Shown here one piece after another: positions 9,723 through 18,470 of a stretch of DNA of 32,006 nt; the first letter of the stretch is position 1; every line of letters starts with the position of its first letter. The DNA is from Candidatus Nitrosocosmicus sp. (GTDB lineage Archaea > Thermoproteota > Nitrososphaeria > Nitrososphaerales > Nitrososphaeraceae), in NCBI GenBank assembly GCA_025934495.1, contig JAICXY010000035.1, positions 1-32,006 of the forward strand, written 5' to 3'. Made by a program: the position numbers and the translations under genes. The notes beneath the pieces are model-generated. The model was given only the letters and a program-made list of their open reading frames with translations. It was not told the origin of the DNA and did not search any database.

Positions 9723-10352
9723 TATGGATTTGTTTGATCGTGATGAATCGGTCATCTTTATCCATCATACGGTCAACTATTTTTTAAAAATGGTCAAATC
9801 ATCGGTCAATTTGGTCATATCATTGGTCAAAGTGGTCAATAAATCGGTCAAATTCTTCTATAATCATCTTGTGTATCATAGCAAGGAGAATATAATAGGT
9901 AGTCCACTGTTGAAATTTAGGTAATATGGAAATGGTCATAATCATCCATCAGTATTTCTTTTAGACATAAGTATTGTTAGGACTACATTCCCGTTTAGTC
10001 CATCTGTTGATATCCTGAAAACCTGATGCTTTCAGTTTCAGAAAGCATGTAAAGCGCTGTTCGTCTGAATCGATTTTAGACCACCTTTACAATCAATCGT
10101 TTAATATGCCATTGTTAGAGAGATATATACCCAAGTATATCTGCTTTCTTGATACAACAGTAAATAGTAATAGCATACAACATATCACGTATAGAATATT
10201 AAAAAGATGGAGATTCTTCTATCCATTCAAGATGTATATGAATAGACGTTCAGTATCTAAATAAATTGAAACTTTCAAAATCATTTCAGAGGCTCCGTCT
10301 GCCAGGAAATCAAATCTATCAATAGTCAATATGATTGAATGGAAAGCAAGTC
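9722..10352 (+). repeat. Dispersed ~640-bp repeat, copy B
   Basis: Second copy of the repeat at 4282-4918, same orientation. The 21-nt array here has four units between about 9771 and 9854, starting GGTCAACTATTTTTTAAAAA, and reads as heptads VKSSVNL / VISLVKV / VNKSVKF followed by FYNHLVYHSKENI. It therefore keeps the same reading frame as copy A despite base changes. Towards the right end YRILKRW and MYMNRRSVSK echo the IS630-like segment. A gene fragment is cut at its left edge and a broken ATPase gene begins at its right edge. Confidence 0.65.
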
Positions 10353-11165
10353 AAGGCAAGAAAATTTATACAGATTGCTCAATACAAATATGATATAGAA
10401 GCATTCACAAAGGCAGATATCGAAGACTTTATCAAAAAATATCCTCAACAGCAGGAGCAGATAACTGAATCAGCATTCTCTAAAGAAAAACTATCTTACA
10501 TGGTTGACAAAATCTTTGATAGTACAAAAGGATATCCAATCAGGGTAAGATTCTATGTTTTTGGTAAAGGTCTAGGAGAAGATGTGGAGGATAGATATTA
10601 TCGCTACCTTTTTGACCAATCAACTTCGCAACCAGATATATCAAAAATTCAAACTATGTTCGTACGTTCTTTATTAGATATTAGCAATTTACCAATAACT
10701 GACAAATTACCTGAAGAGACGAACCTTCTTACTCATGCTTACGATCTAGAACATGCACTATTACATCAATATTAAGAAGGTTTATGGAAAACCATTCATC
10801 CACGATAGGATATGGATCTATTATCTTTTTTATATAATGTAAAAAATAAGGATATACTCTTAAAGAGAATTGAATACCTAAAGTCAGCAATAGATTTGAT
10901 ATTCAATGTTTCTAATGAAAATATTACAGCAAATACAATACAAACTATATATAACATTGCATCTTTTAACAATATTCCAATAAACATTATAAAAACAATC
11001 TGTCATATGCCAAACTATTTAAGTAATAAAACAAAGTCTATTTTGTAAATATTTGCCATTGTTTTGACATATAGAAGATTGCAAATGTATGAAGAAACTC
11101 TAGATAACTGTAATAAAGCATTGGAATTAGATTCTAATATTATTCCTCCTTGTGCTATGCCATAA
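10335..11165 (+). pseudogene. Fragment of a large ATPase/TPR protein with in-frame stops
   Basis: One frame runs for about 830 bp, interrupted only by stop codons at 10773 (TAA), 10806 (TAG) and 11046 (TAA). The pieces join sensibly: IEAFTKADIEDFIKKYP, KIFDSTKGYPIRVRFYVFGK and GLGEDVEDRYYRYLF look like the distal half of a STAND/AAA-type ATPase domain. EGLWKTIHPR*DMDLLSFLYN crosses the second stop, followed by a helical region, and LQMYEETLDNCNKALELDS is a TPR unit. The ATP-binding N-terminus is missing; the gene begins at the right edge of repeat copy B. There are no frameshifts, only nonsense codons, which suggests fairly recent inactivation. Pseudogene by inference; the exact family is uncertain. 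Confidence 0.6.
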
Positions 11166-11970
11166 TACAATTCTAAGAGGAGAGATTATCAATTATATTT
11201 ATATCAATAAATAATTTCTAAATGTATTAAATGACCAAATGCTAAATTAAAAATAAATCCACTCTATTTTTTTTATATTAATGTTACAGAAGGCATGAAA
11301 AAATAATAATATGGATAACCGTTTAGTCCATCGAATAGCATTAGATAGAAATGCTCGGGTAAATTAAAGCATAATTTTATAAAATAGTTGACCATCAAAT
11401 AATTAACTTTTGATCAAAAAACAACAAAAAGTTGGAACAGGATATTAAGGAAATACCTCAGATGGAACATCATTGGATAATCTCCAATTAAAAATATCTT
11501 TCATTGCTTCATCAATTAAAAAATCAATGGATTATTTTCCCAAATACTATATCTATCTTAAATTCATTGAACTTGACATCATCTCACCAAAAAAATAATG
11601 GCACATAAAAAAGCTGCCCCTAATTTTAATGTCATTTCTTAAATAGAGAACCTTTGAAATCAATAATGAATAATCTATTAATTGGGGTAAACGGTAGGCA
11701 ACACCTTCCATAACAAAATAAAAGACATGACACAATGATGAACTATTGAAGATGATGAGTTATACTCGGATGACACAAAAATACACACCTTTTTTTGAAA
11801 AACATACAATTAGTACTTCTATCTATTTTTCTAGACTCCAAGTATAAATTTCAAATTTAATGTTTTCCACCTTCTCCTTCTCCTGTTCTGATGTTTTCAA
11901 AGTAGTTGATAATCCGAAAATATCATTAAATAGAATCCATTTTGTTTATATATAGTGCATAAACAAGAAG
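11166..11970. other. Long AT-rich intergenic region
   Basis: No supported gene. A 60-codon minus-strand opening at 11553-11735 has no recognisable features. At 11319-11338 is CCGTTTAGTCCATCGAATAG, whose core recurs at 14025-14038 and, in part, at 9991-10004 (see findings). Confidence 0.5.
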
Positions 11971-11972
11971 AT

Positions 11973-11982
11973 TATTTATAAG
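11973..11982 (+). promoter_or_regulatory. TATA box of the second histidine kinase
   Basis: TATTTATAAG is centred about 32 nt before the TTG start at 12010, implying a leader of only a few nucleotides. A second candidate, TTTATATATAG, lies at about 11944-11954. Confidence 0.45.
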
Positions 11983-12009
11983 CCAGACAATCTTGTTTGA
12001 AAATATCGG

Positions 12010-13821
12010 TTGACAGTACCTGAAAATATCAATACAAATATCGAAAAAACTCAGGTTCTATATGGCACAGAGAACTCGGTATCATGCGGAGTTAAATTCA
12101 TGCAAAATGCAAAAGAAAAAATGGATCTTTTTGGAGACAAAAACGGACCTTCCATCATTATAAAATATAAAGAGTACAAAGATAACTACATCAAAGCAAG
12201 AGATCGAGGTGCAAAAATTAGATTTGTTACCGAGATAACAAAGGATAACATCCAATACTGTAAAGAAGTGAGAAAAATTGTTGATGAATTTAGACATTTT
12301 GATGGATTTAGAGGAGGGATAGCTGTAAGTGAATTAGAGTTTATGGGTACAACGGTATTAAAAGAAGAACAACGTTTAACCCTTGTTATACAAAGTAAAC
12401 AAAAAGAGGTAGTAGAACAGCAGCAGTATATTTTCAATACAATATGGGAAAAAGCCATTCCATATGAACAAAGAATTAGAGAAATAGAACAAGGCATCGA
12501 GGAGCCTGAATTTTTAAATACAATTAGAGAACCACGAGAAATACAAAATCTTGTGCACAAGATAATCGATTCCTCAAAGGAAGAAATAATAGCAATATTG
12601 ACTCCGCCATCATCATCATCATCTTTTTCCAAGGATATTGTCTTAAAAATAAATGAAAAAATATCATCACCTTCTACTAAAAACAAAATCAAATCTAAAA
12701 TTTTGGTTCCATCGTCATCATCACAATCATCTTCTTTTAACAAATCCAACGATAATAATTTAGATATAGTTGATGATGACGATGCTAATTCTTCTTACTT
12801 GTTCAATCCAGCAGAAAACATTCAAATAAAGTATCTTCAGAAGAAACTGCTACAGCCTACAATATCCATACTAGTAATAGATAAAAAATATTTTCTTGTA
12901 GTTGGTTTAAACGATGGTGAGGGTAACTTTGACGATATTTCTGATACAATCGGGTTAGCACTGTACTCAAATAATAGTCCTCTTGTTTTAACCTACCTGG
13001 CAATATTCAATGCCTTGTGGCATCAAGTTGATCTATACAACAAGATAAGCCAAATATACAAGTCTCTTTTAGCTAAAGATGAGGCTCAGCAGGAGGTTAT
13101 TAATATCGCGGCCCATGAACTGCGCAATCCCCTGCAACCAATAATTGGATTTATAAAGGTTTTACATTCATCTGGAAATCCAATAACAGAAAATTATAAT
13201 GAAATGTTAAACATTATTGCAAGAAATGCAATAAAACTCCAAAGGCTATCTGAGGATATTTTAGATGTTACAAAATTAGAGAATGATAATTTTAAAATAC
13301 AAAAAGAAGAATTCGATCTCAATGAATTGATATTATCTGTAATTCATGATTTTAAACATGAGGCTGAGAAAAAAAATGCAAAGGTAAAAATATCAAATCA
13401 AAATGAAAAAAATATCAAATCAAAAACAGGATCAGTATCATCTTCGTCAGCTAATCCTGTCATAATTTTTGCAGATAAATATAGAATCTGTCAAGTTATC
13501 ACCAACCTTTTAATCAATGCGATACAATTTACCAAAGATGGAGAAATAACCATATCTTTTTGGAAAAAAACAGATAAAAAAAATACTAAAAATGATACTG
13601 TTTGTATTTCAGTTAATGATACAGGAACAGGCATATCTGCCGATATGATGCCTAAGATATTTACGGCCTTTGCAACCAAATCAAATAAGGGCACGGGTTT
13701 GGGACTATATATTTGCAAGAAAATTGTAGAAGCTCATGGTGGTACAATATGGGTCGAAAATAACAGCAACGAAGGAAAAAAAGGATCTACATTTACATTT
13801 GAGTTGCCATTAAATAATTGA
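12010..13821 (+). CDS. Soluble sensor histidine kinase, two-module paralogue
   Basis: 603 residues, TTG start placed just after a TATA box. No membrane segments. It matches the 7.0-kb kinase module for module but lacks the middle module B. Module A (about 1-165) carries FVTEITKDNIQYCKEV and EQRIREIEQGIEE; module C (about 170-345) ends TYLAIFNALWHQVDLYNK. The kinase core has H-box AAHELRNPLQPI with His369, N-box NLLINAIQF, G1 DTGTGISAD and G2 GTGLGLYICK. Module C and the ATPase domain contain serine-rich low-complexity inserts (S201-205, S235-242 and SVSSSSAN) encoded by TCA/TCT runs, absent from the paralogue. The pair probably arose by duplication, with separate loss or gain of a sensor module. 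Signal and partner are unknown. Confidence 0.88.
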   Translation: MTVPENINTNIEKTQVLYGTENSVSCGVKFMQNAKEKMDLFGDKNGPSIIIKYKEYKDNYIKARDRGAKIRFVTEITKDNIQYCKEVRKIVDEFRHFDGFRGGIAVSELEFMGTTVLKEEQRLTLVIQSKQKEVVEQQQYIFNTIWEKAIPYEQRIREIEQGIEEPEFLNTIREPREIQNLVHKIIDSSKEEIIAILTPPSSSSSFSKDIVLKINEKISSPSTKNKIKSKILVPSSSSQSSSFNKSNDNNLDIVDDDDANSSYLFNPAENIQIKYLQKKLLQPTISILVIDKKYFLVVGLNDGEGNFDDISDTIGLALYSNNSPLVLTYLAIFNALWHQVDLYNKISQIYKSLLAKDEAQQEVINIAAHELRNPLQPIIGFIKVLHSSGNPITENYNEMLNIIARNAIKLQRLSEDILDVTKLENDNFKIQKEEFDLNELILSVIHDFKHEAEKKNAKVKISNQNEKNIKSKTGSVSSSSANPVIIFADKYRICQVITNLLINAIQFTKDGEITISFWKKTDKKNTKNDTVCISVNDTGTGISADMMPKIFTAFATKSNKGTGLGLYICKKIVEAHGGTIWVENNSNEGKKGSTFTFELPLNN

Positions 13822-14214
13822 ATTTGTCGTAATATAACATAATAAATCTTGCATAATTAGAGATGTAACAAAATTTTAATTATTCTCATGATAATTTGTA
13901 ATATATCTTAAAAGCTGTTTTCAAATGCCAAAGAACAAATATTTTTTTAATGAGAAACTATTTCTGTGGCATTATAAAATTATTATAAAAGAACCTTTTT
14001 ACCACAAGGAATCTAATTCCGCTCAGTCCATCGAATAGTTTTGGAAGGTTTCGGTAAAATTTAAGTTTGGAAAACGAAATTGTTAAAACGTAGGATTTTA
14101 AAAGTAAAAAAAATACAAATTAACAAATTTCTAAGTAAGAGAAATTTGTCTTATAGTTTAATGAGTAGTAAAATATAAAATTGCTACTACCAACAAGGCA
14201 AGCAAAACTATTGC
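13822..14214. other. Intergenic with IS-end-like motifs
   Basis: No gene. TTGCATAATTAG at 13849-13860 matches presumed IS ends elsewhere in the window. AGTCCATCGAATAG at 14025-14038 repeats the 11325-11338 sequence exactly. Confidence 0.5.
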
Positions 14215-14675
14215 TCATTTAAAATTTGATTTTTTCTCAACTTTTAATAAACCTCGGGTCTTTTTGGCATGACAATCAGGACACAAGGCCTGACAATTTG
14301 ACATCTTATTATTAGATCTGTTTCCATCTTTATGATCATAATCCCAAAGGCCTTTATTTCTTTTACAGATTGCACATTTATTATCCTGATTTATACGGAC
14401 TTCCCTTTTTACACCTTCTGGAAAAGAACGCCTTTTTTTGTTCTATGAGTTACCTTCCAAATTTTATATACAACTACAATAAAAATTATAAATAATATCA
14501 GATATACTATAATATTATTAATGGAAACAGATTTCTGATAGACACTGTTGTAAGCCATAACTTGCTTGTTGAAAATAAAAGAAATTGCTAAAGAAATAAA
14601 GAGAAACGCAAGTATAAAAAATTTATACTTTATGTTTTGTGATAGAAATTGACTATAACTGCGACTAGATGGCAT
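14215..14675 (-). pseudogene. Membrane-anchored HNH nuclease split by an A7-tract frameshift
   Basis: The first frame (14675 to 14409) encodes a protein with two hydrophobic segments (KFFILAFLFISLAISFIF and NIIVYLILFIIFIVVVYKIW), so it should sit in the membrane. It then reaches ACA AAA AAA GGC. One base off, the other frame continues RRSFPEGVKREVRINQDNKC and then an HNH zinc-finger nuclease core: CAIC, DYDHKDGNRSNN, and CQALCPDCHAKK. The HNH frame has a stop immediately upstream of the tract and no start of its own. One extra A in the C-A7-GG run would fuse the halves into a roughly 150-residue protein. It may be an inactivating indel, a sequencing error or a slippery site; the HNH residues are intact. 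HNH enzymes cut DNA with one catalytic His and a metal. Confidence 0.7.
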
Positions 14676-15200
14676 TAATTAACAAAATATTCTTATCCTA
14701 TTATTTTATAAGCTTTTGTTTCTTTTAATTACATCATAACCAGAAGAAATTTGAACCAGATTTGACCGATATATTATCTTTATAAACAACTATTCTAAAA
14801 TTTTCTTTCTTTTCTCTTTGCAGGTATCCTTTGAGGTTTGTATTTTTGCATCCACTTCCAAATGGACATGATTTACTTTGATAAAGCAGAATGGTAGCCT
14901 TTCATAGGCTTCTTTTAAAAAAAGGCCAGAAAATACCATATAACATAAGACAATAAGATAAAGCATGATTTTTCTTAAATTCTCACAGGAAATAAAAGTT
15001 CAAGCCTATTGGATTTTCCTTGGGTGAAAAGAATCATTTTGATAAAAAAAATAGAAAATATGAAAAGGATGTAAACCTTCTTGTCATTTATAAAACATCA
15101 AATAAAAAAAAGAACAAATCATATGTTTTTATTTATCTCCATATGGCCAGACAACAAATTTTATTTTATCATAAAAATAAAATATAATAAAAAGTATAAT
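14676..15200. other. Intergenic, no convincing gene
   Basis: A minus-strand stretch at about 14740-14920 (KAYERLPFCFIKVNHVHLEV in one frame) has some protein-like composition but no start or motif that I recognise. The remainder is AT-rich spacer. Confidence 0.4.
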
Positions 15201-15202
15201 CA

Positions 15203-15380
15203 GGATCTCTTGCATAATTAGAACAAACAGCTAAATGATATGAATCTCATCATTTTCTTATCCTTTCTTTGTTCTCCTATGCTAGGCTATCCAAAAAACC
15301 ACTACTACTTTTCAAATCATTTGCTGCTGGCTTGACAGTACCAGAATTTGTTGATATGTACAATAATAAATAAAATGTGA
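15203..15380 (+). pseudogene. IS5-family transposase, N-terminal remnant (copy 2)
   Basis: Begins with GATCTCTTGCATAATTAG, the same end sequence as the 363-660 remnant, and after about 70 nt shows the same protein start in decayed form: LLFKSFAAGLTVPEFVDMYN. It breaks off at about 15375. This is a short, dead copy of the same element, lying about 200 nt upstream of the nickel permease gene. Confidence 0.55.
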
Positions 15381-15550
15381 TGGAATTAAAAATGCATAGA
15401 TTACGTATAACACGTTGTATAAAAATGATAATTTAGTTAATATTTTGAAATATCTATATACTCATATCAATAGATATCAGAGTTTAACATCAGTAACCGT
15501 AAACTACACATTAGTTAATAATGCTTATGTATTACTAATCATCAAAAAAG

Positions 15551-15585
15551 TGATACTTATGATACAAATATTTGGAGCAGTATCA
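15551..15585 (+). promoter_or_regulatory. Candidate operator in front of the nickel permease
   Basis: TGATAC occurs at 15551-15556 and 15560-15565, and its reverse complement GTATCA at 15580-15585, two bases before the ATG. The two inner elements form a dyad with a 14-nt spacer. The position over the presumed transcription start or leader would suit a repressor such as a metal-responsive NikR-type protein, but the regulator is inference. Confidence 0.35.
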
Positions 15586-15587
15586 AA

Positions 15588-16463
15588 ATGGTAGATGATA
15601 TAAAGTCGTTTCTTGTAGTATCCATTCCTTCAATGGTAATGTTTGGAATGCGTCATGCACTTGATGTCGATCACATTACTGCAATAGATAATCTTGTAAT
15701 ATTGCATAATGCAAAAAAAAGAGCTCGTTATGTTGGCACCGGATTTGGTATGGGACATATGATAGCAGTACTGGCTGAAATGCTCTTGATTATATATGTA
15801 ATAGGTGGCGCAACTAATGGCAAAATAGATGATCTCTCTCTTTGGGGTGGTGTAATAGGAGCTATTTCTCTGGCTACAATAGGCGCTATTAATATATATT
15901 CTATGAAAAAATGGGGCAAAACAGGCTCTGCTATCATTGCAGGCAAAGTATCAAATAGAACTGGAATATTAGGACCTTTTGGTTCTGCTTTAATTACAGG
16001 CATGGTCTTTGGTTTAGGATTTGATACTGCTACTCAAATTTCGGCTCTTACATTGTCAGCTGTTGCGTCTGCTACACTTGGAGTACAGGTAGCTTTGTTA
16101 CTTGCAGGATTTTTCGCTATGGGTATGATACCTGTTGACACTCTGGATAGCGTTGTCCTTCGTTCAGCTTTCAATAGGATATTTGATAAAAAAGGATTTC
16201 GATACATGTCATATGCATTAAGTGGATCTGCTATGACAATTGCAGCACTTGCTTCTTATGGGATATTTACAGGCTCTCAAATTTTACCAGCATTAACAGG
16301 CCCTTGTTTAGCGATAGTAATTATAGGAGCAAGTTTTGTATATGGATTTACAACACGCAACAGAAGAAAAACAGTAAATGAAGAAATACAACAAAAGGAC
16401 CTGCAAGATACATTATCAGCGAGAATAGTAGCAGCAGACATTAATCATGATAATAATAAATAG
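15588..16463 (+). CDS. NiCoT-family nickel/cobalt permease
   Basis: A 291-residue polytopic membrane protein that imports Ni2+ or Co2+. The diagnostic TM2 signature RHALDVDHITAID (22-34, with the HxxxxDH metal ligands) and the TM5 signature LGFDTATQI (143-151) are both present, as is the later GMIPVDTLDS motif (179-188). Alternating hydrophobic stretches give about seven to eight helices; the C-terminus is polar and ends in HDNN. ATG start two bases after a TGATAC/GTATCA dyad. In ammonia oxidisers nickel is needed mainly for urease, and Ni-dependent ureohydrolases are also known; a ureohydrolase lies 6 kb downstream. Whether Ni or Co is preferred cannot be read from the sequence. Confidence 0.92.
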   Translation: MVDDIKSFLVVSIPSMVMFGMRHALDVDHITAIDNLVILHNAKKRARYVGTGFGMGHMIAVLAEMLLIIYVIGGATNGKIDDLSLWGGVIGAISLATIGAINIYSMKKWGKTGSAIIAGKVSNRTGILGPFGSALITGMVFGLGFDTATQISALTLSAVASATLGVQVALLLAGFFAMGMIPVDTLDSVVLRSAFNRIFDKKGFRYMSYALSGSAMTIAALASYGIFTGSQILPALTGPCLAIVIIGASFVYGFTTRNRRKTVNEEIQQKDLQDTLSARIVAADINHDNNK

Positions 16464-16937
16464 GAATCAAAATCATCAAAATATTCCTATGATATTTGAT
16501 CATCTGAAAAGATAAAATCCAGTTTTAACATTCGTAGGATATTGTTTCTATAATACAAATCTCTTAAACCAAGGCATCCCCCTTCTTTCCCTCTGCCACT
16601 TATAACAAAATACTATTGAGATCTAATTATATCAAGGATAAAGTAAAGTTTTGAAAATAATTTTCTACCTAGGAAAAAAGGATTCAAGTTAAAACATATT
16701 AATCTGTTACATCTTTTATTTTATTATAATAAAGAATTAAATCATAAAATAAATAACTTTTTTTGTATTATCACAAAAAATAAAGTTTGTAATCATGAGG
16801 ATAAAATAAAAATATACATATTTGAAACTTTTAAATAAAAAAAACTGAATAAGTAAAATGTAATGATAATCATATAATGTTATAACTTGTTTAATCGTGA
16901 TTTCATTTTGAAATTAAATTAAATTAAATTAATTAAA
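16464..16937. other. Intergenic between convergent genes
   Basis: AT-rich; nothing coding. Near 16911-16936 is a run of AAATT/AATTA repeats that abuts the stop codon of the P-II-like gene. T-rich stretches could terminate transcription from either side. Confidence 0.5.
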
Positions 16938-17297
16938 TTATTTTGCAAGTAATACATCATCGCCAGTTAAATTCGTTCCTAGTTCATAGGCGTTAGAAAC
17001 GTCCTTAATAAATAGAACACCATATGGTTCTGTTTGTAATTCAAAACCATTTCTAATCGCATCAACTATCGATTTTGCAATAGAATCAGGTACAACGGAG
17101 ATAACCAGGATCCTCCCTATAAACTTTGGAATAATTGTTCTGCCAGTTTGATATGAATGGATTATTTCGGAAGTCGCTCTAGGAGTTCTTCCAGTACCTT
17201 GAATATTAAAAAAAGTAATACCTGCATTATGTTTTTGAAGAATATCAGTCACTTTAGAAAGATCATCAGAACGAATAAAAATATTTATTTCTTTCAT
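16938..17297 (-). CDS. P-II-like nitrogen/metabolite signalling protein
   Basis: 119 residues, the usual length for GlnB/GlnK proteins, which are trimers that sense ATP/ADP and 2-oxoglutarate and bind transporters or enzymes. The N-terminus MKEINIFIRSDDLSKVTDIL fits beta1-alpha1. GITFFNIQGTGRTP corresponds to the GxTxxxxxGxGR segment, followed by a T-loop (about 41-56) with a Tyr (IIHSYQTGR) and by RILVISVVPDSIAKSIVDAI for beta3-alpha2. The C-terminal YGVLFIKDVSNAYELGT matches the beta4 and C-loop region. The T-loop is divergent from classical GlnB. Thaumarchaea carry several such paralogues. It stands alone, not beside amtB, so the partner is unknown. Confidence 0.8.
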   Translation of the reverse strand: MKEINIFIRSDDLSKVTDILQKHNAGITFFNIQGTGRTPRATSEIIHSYQTGRTIIPKFIGRILVISVVPDSIAKSIVDAIRNGFELQTEPYGVLFIKDVSNAYELGTNLTGDDVLLAK

Positions 17298-17525
17298 GAT
17301 GATTAGTAATTACTCGATCAGATAAACTTTTCCTTAAATCAAAAGATAATAAAATTTTTACTAAACCTGTATAAAAGAAAGGAAATCCTAAAAGATCCAC
17401 AACTATTTTTTATACTAGTTAATTGAATTAAGGAACTTATCAAAGCTAAATAAAACAATTTATTGATACTATTTATCAAAGCCAAATAATTTGCCAACAA
17501 AACAATTTAGCATGTATTATATTGA

Positions 17526-18050
17526 CTATGAATTTAACTTTATTTTAGTAAATAAAAATGGATCTAGTTTTTTTGCTGCGTTTAAGCAAAATTGTGCTTT
17601 TTCTGAATTTCCAAGTAATTCATAACATCTACCTTTATTATACCATGCTTTTGAATAACTTTCATCAAAAGATATAGCATTGTCAAAACAATTTATTGCC
17701 TCATCTATTTTTTTTAGATTTACAAAAGTCAACCCTTTATTATGCCATGTAATTGAATTTTTTGGATTTAAATTTAATGCTTTTGAATACATCTCTAAAG
17801 ATTCATTGAATTTACCTATTTTATCCAATACTAATGCCTTGTCGCCATAAGAGCAATCATAATTTGGGTCTATGGTAATTGCTTGTTCAAAAAGTTTTAA
17901 CGCCTCATTAAAATTATGCCGGCTAATTTCCTTTTCTCCCTGTTTTACTAATTCTTTTAGAACCATGTTTTTGTCAGTCTTTTCATTCCCATTAGGAATA
18001 AAATTACCATTAAATTTAAAAAATTTTTTAATTATTTTAAACAATTGCAT
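17526..18050 (-). CDS. Small TPR protein
   Basis: 174 residues with four tetratricopeptide repeats from about residue 32: ISRHNFNEALKLFEQAITID, KIGKFNESLEMYSKALNLNP, NLKKIDEAINCFDNAISFDE and a last unit ELLGNSEKAQFCLNAAKKLD. The short basic N-terminus (QLFKIIKKFFKFNG) is not a clear signal or membrane segment. TPRs form a superhelix for protein-protein contacts; the partner is not evident. The ATG overlaps the last 19 nt of the upstream small gene, so the two are probably one operon with coupled translation. Confidence 0.82.
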   Translation of the reverse strand: MQLFKIIKKFFKFNGNFIPNGNEKTDKNMVLKELVKQGEKEISRHNFNEALKLFEQAITIDPNYDCSYGDKALVLDKIGKFNESLEMYSKALNLNPKNSITWHNKGLTFVNLKKIDEAINCFDNAISFDESYSKAWYNKGRCYELLGNSEKAQFCLNAAKKLDPFLFTKIKLNS

Positions 18051-18298
18051 ATCCCTAACCTATTTAATAAGTAAAAACACAAGCTAATGTCTCTTTTATT
18101 TATTTTTGGTATTGTTATATTTAGGTCATTTTGTAAATCCTGTAGAAAATCATAAATTTCATTGACAGATACTCTCTCGTTTTTATCTTTTGTATCGATA
18201 TTTGTTACATATAAGGAAATATAATAAGATAAAAAGGTGGATTTACAAAGATTGTCAAAATTGTTAAGGTTTTTCATAGATTCTATAAAACTTTGCAT
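18032..18298 (-). CDS. Hypothetical 88-residue protein, coupled to the TPR gene
   Basis: Starts MQSFIESMKNLNNFDNLCKS and ends INKRDISLCFYLLNRLGICN. No family recognised. Mostly helical composition with a charged middle (TNIDTKDKNERVSVNEIYDF). Its 3' end overlaps the start of the TPR gene by 19 nt on the same strand, an arrangement typical of real archaeal operons and the main argument that it is a gene. Confidence 0.55.
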   Translation of the reverse strand: MQSFIESMKNLNNFDNLCKSTFLSYYISLYVTNIDTKDKNERVSVNEIYDFLQDLQNDLNITIPKINKRDISLCFYLLNRLGICNCLK

Positions 18299-18470
18299 CC
18301 TTAAAGAATAATGTCTAACGATATAAATATTATTTAATATGACGTAGTTTACGAATTCCTATTTAAATTTTATAAGTATTTTACAATTTTTGAATATATC
18401 CTTATCTTAAGTAAATTTTTAAAATTAAAATATAATAATAATAAGATGAAATACCATATAATAATAACCA

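Noticed and set aside
11553-11735. 60-residue minus-strand frame
   Set aside because: Chance opening with no recognisable features in AT-rich spacer.
12186-12749. 187-residue protein on the minus strand with Asp and Cys runs
   Set aside because: Antisense of the second histidine kinase; the runs derive from its serine-coding TCA/TCT repeats.
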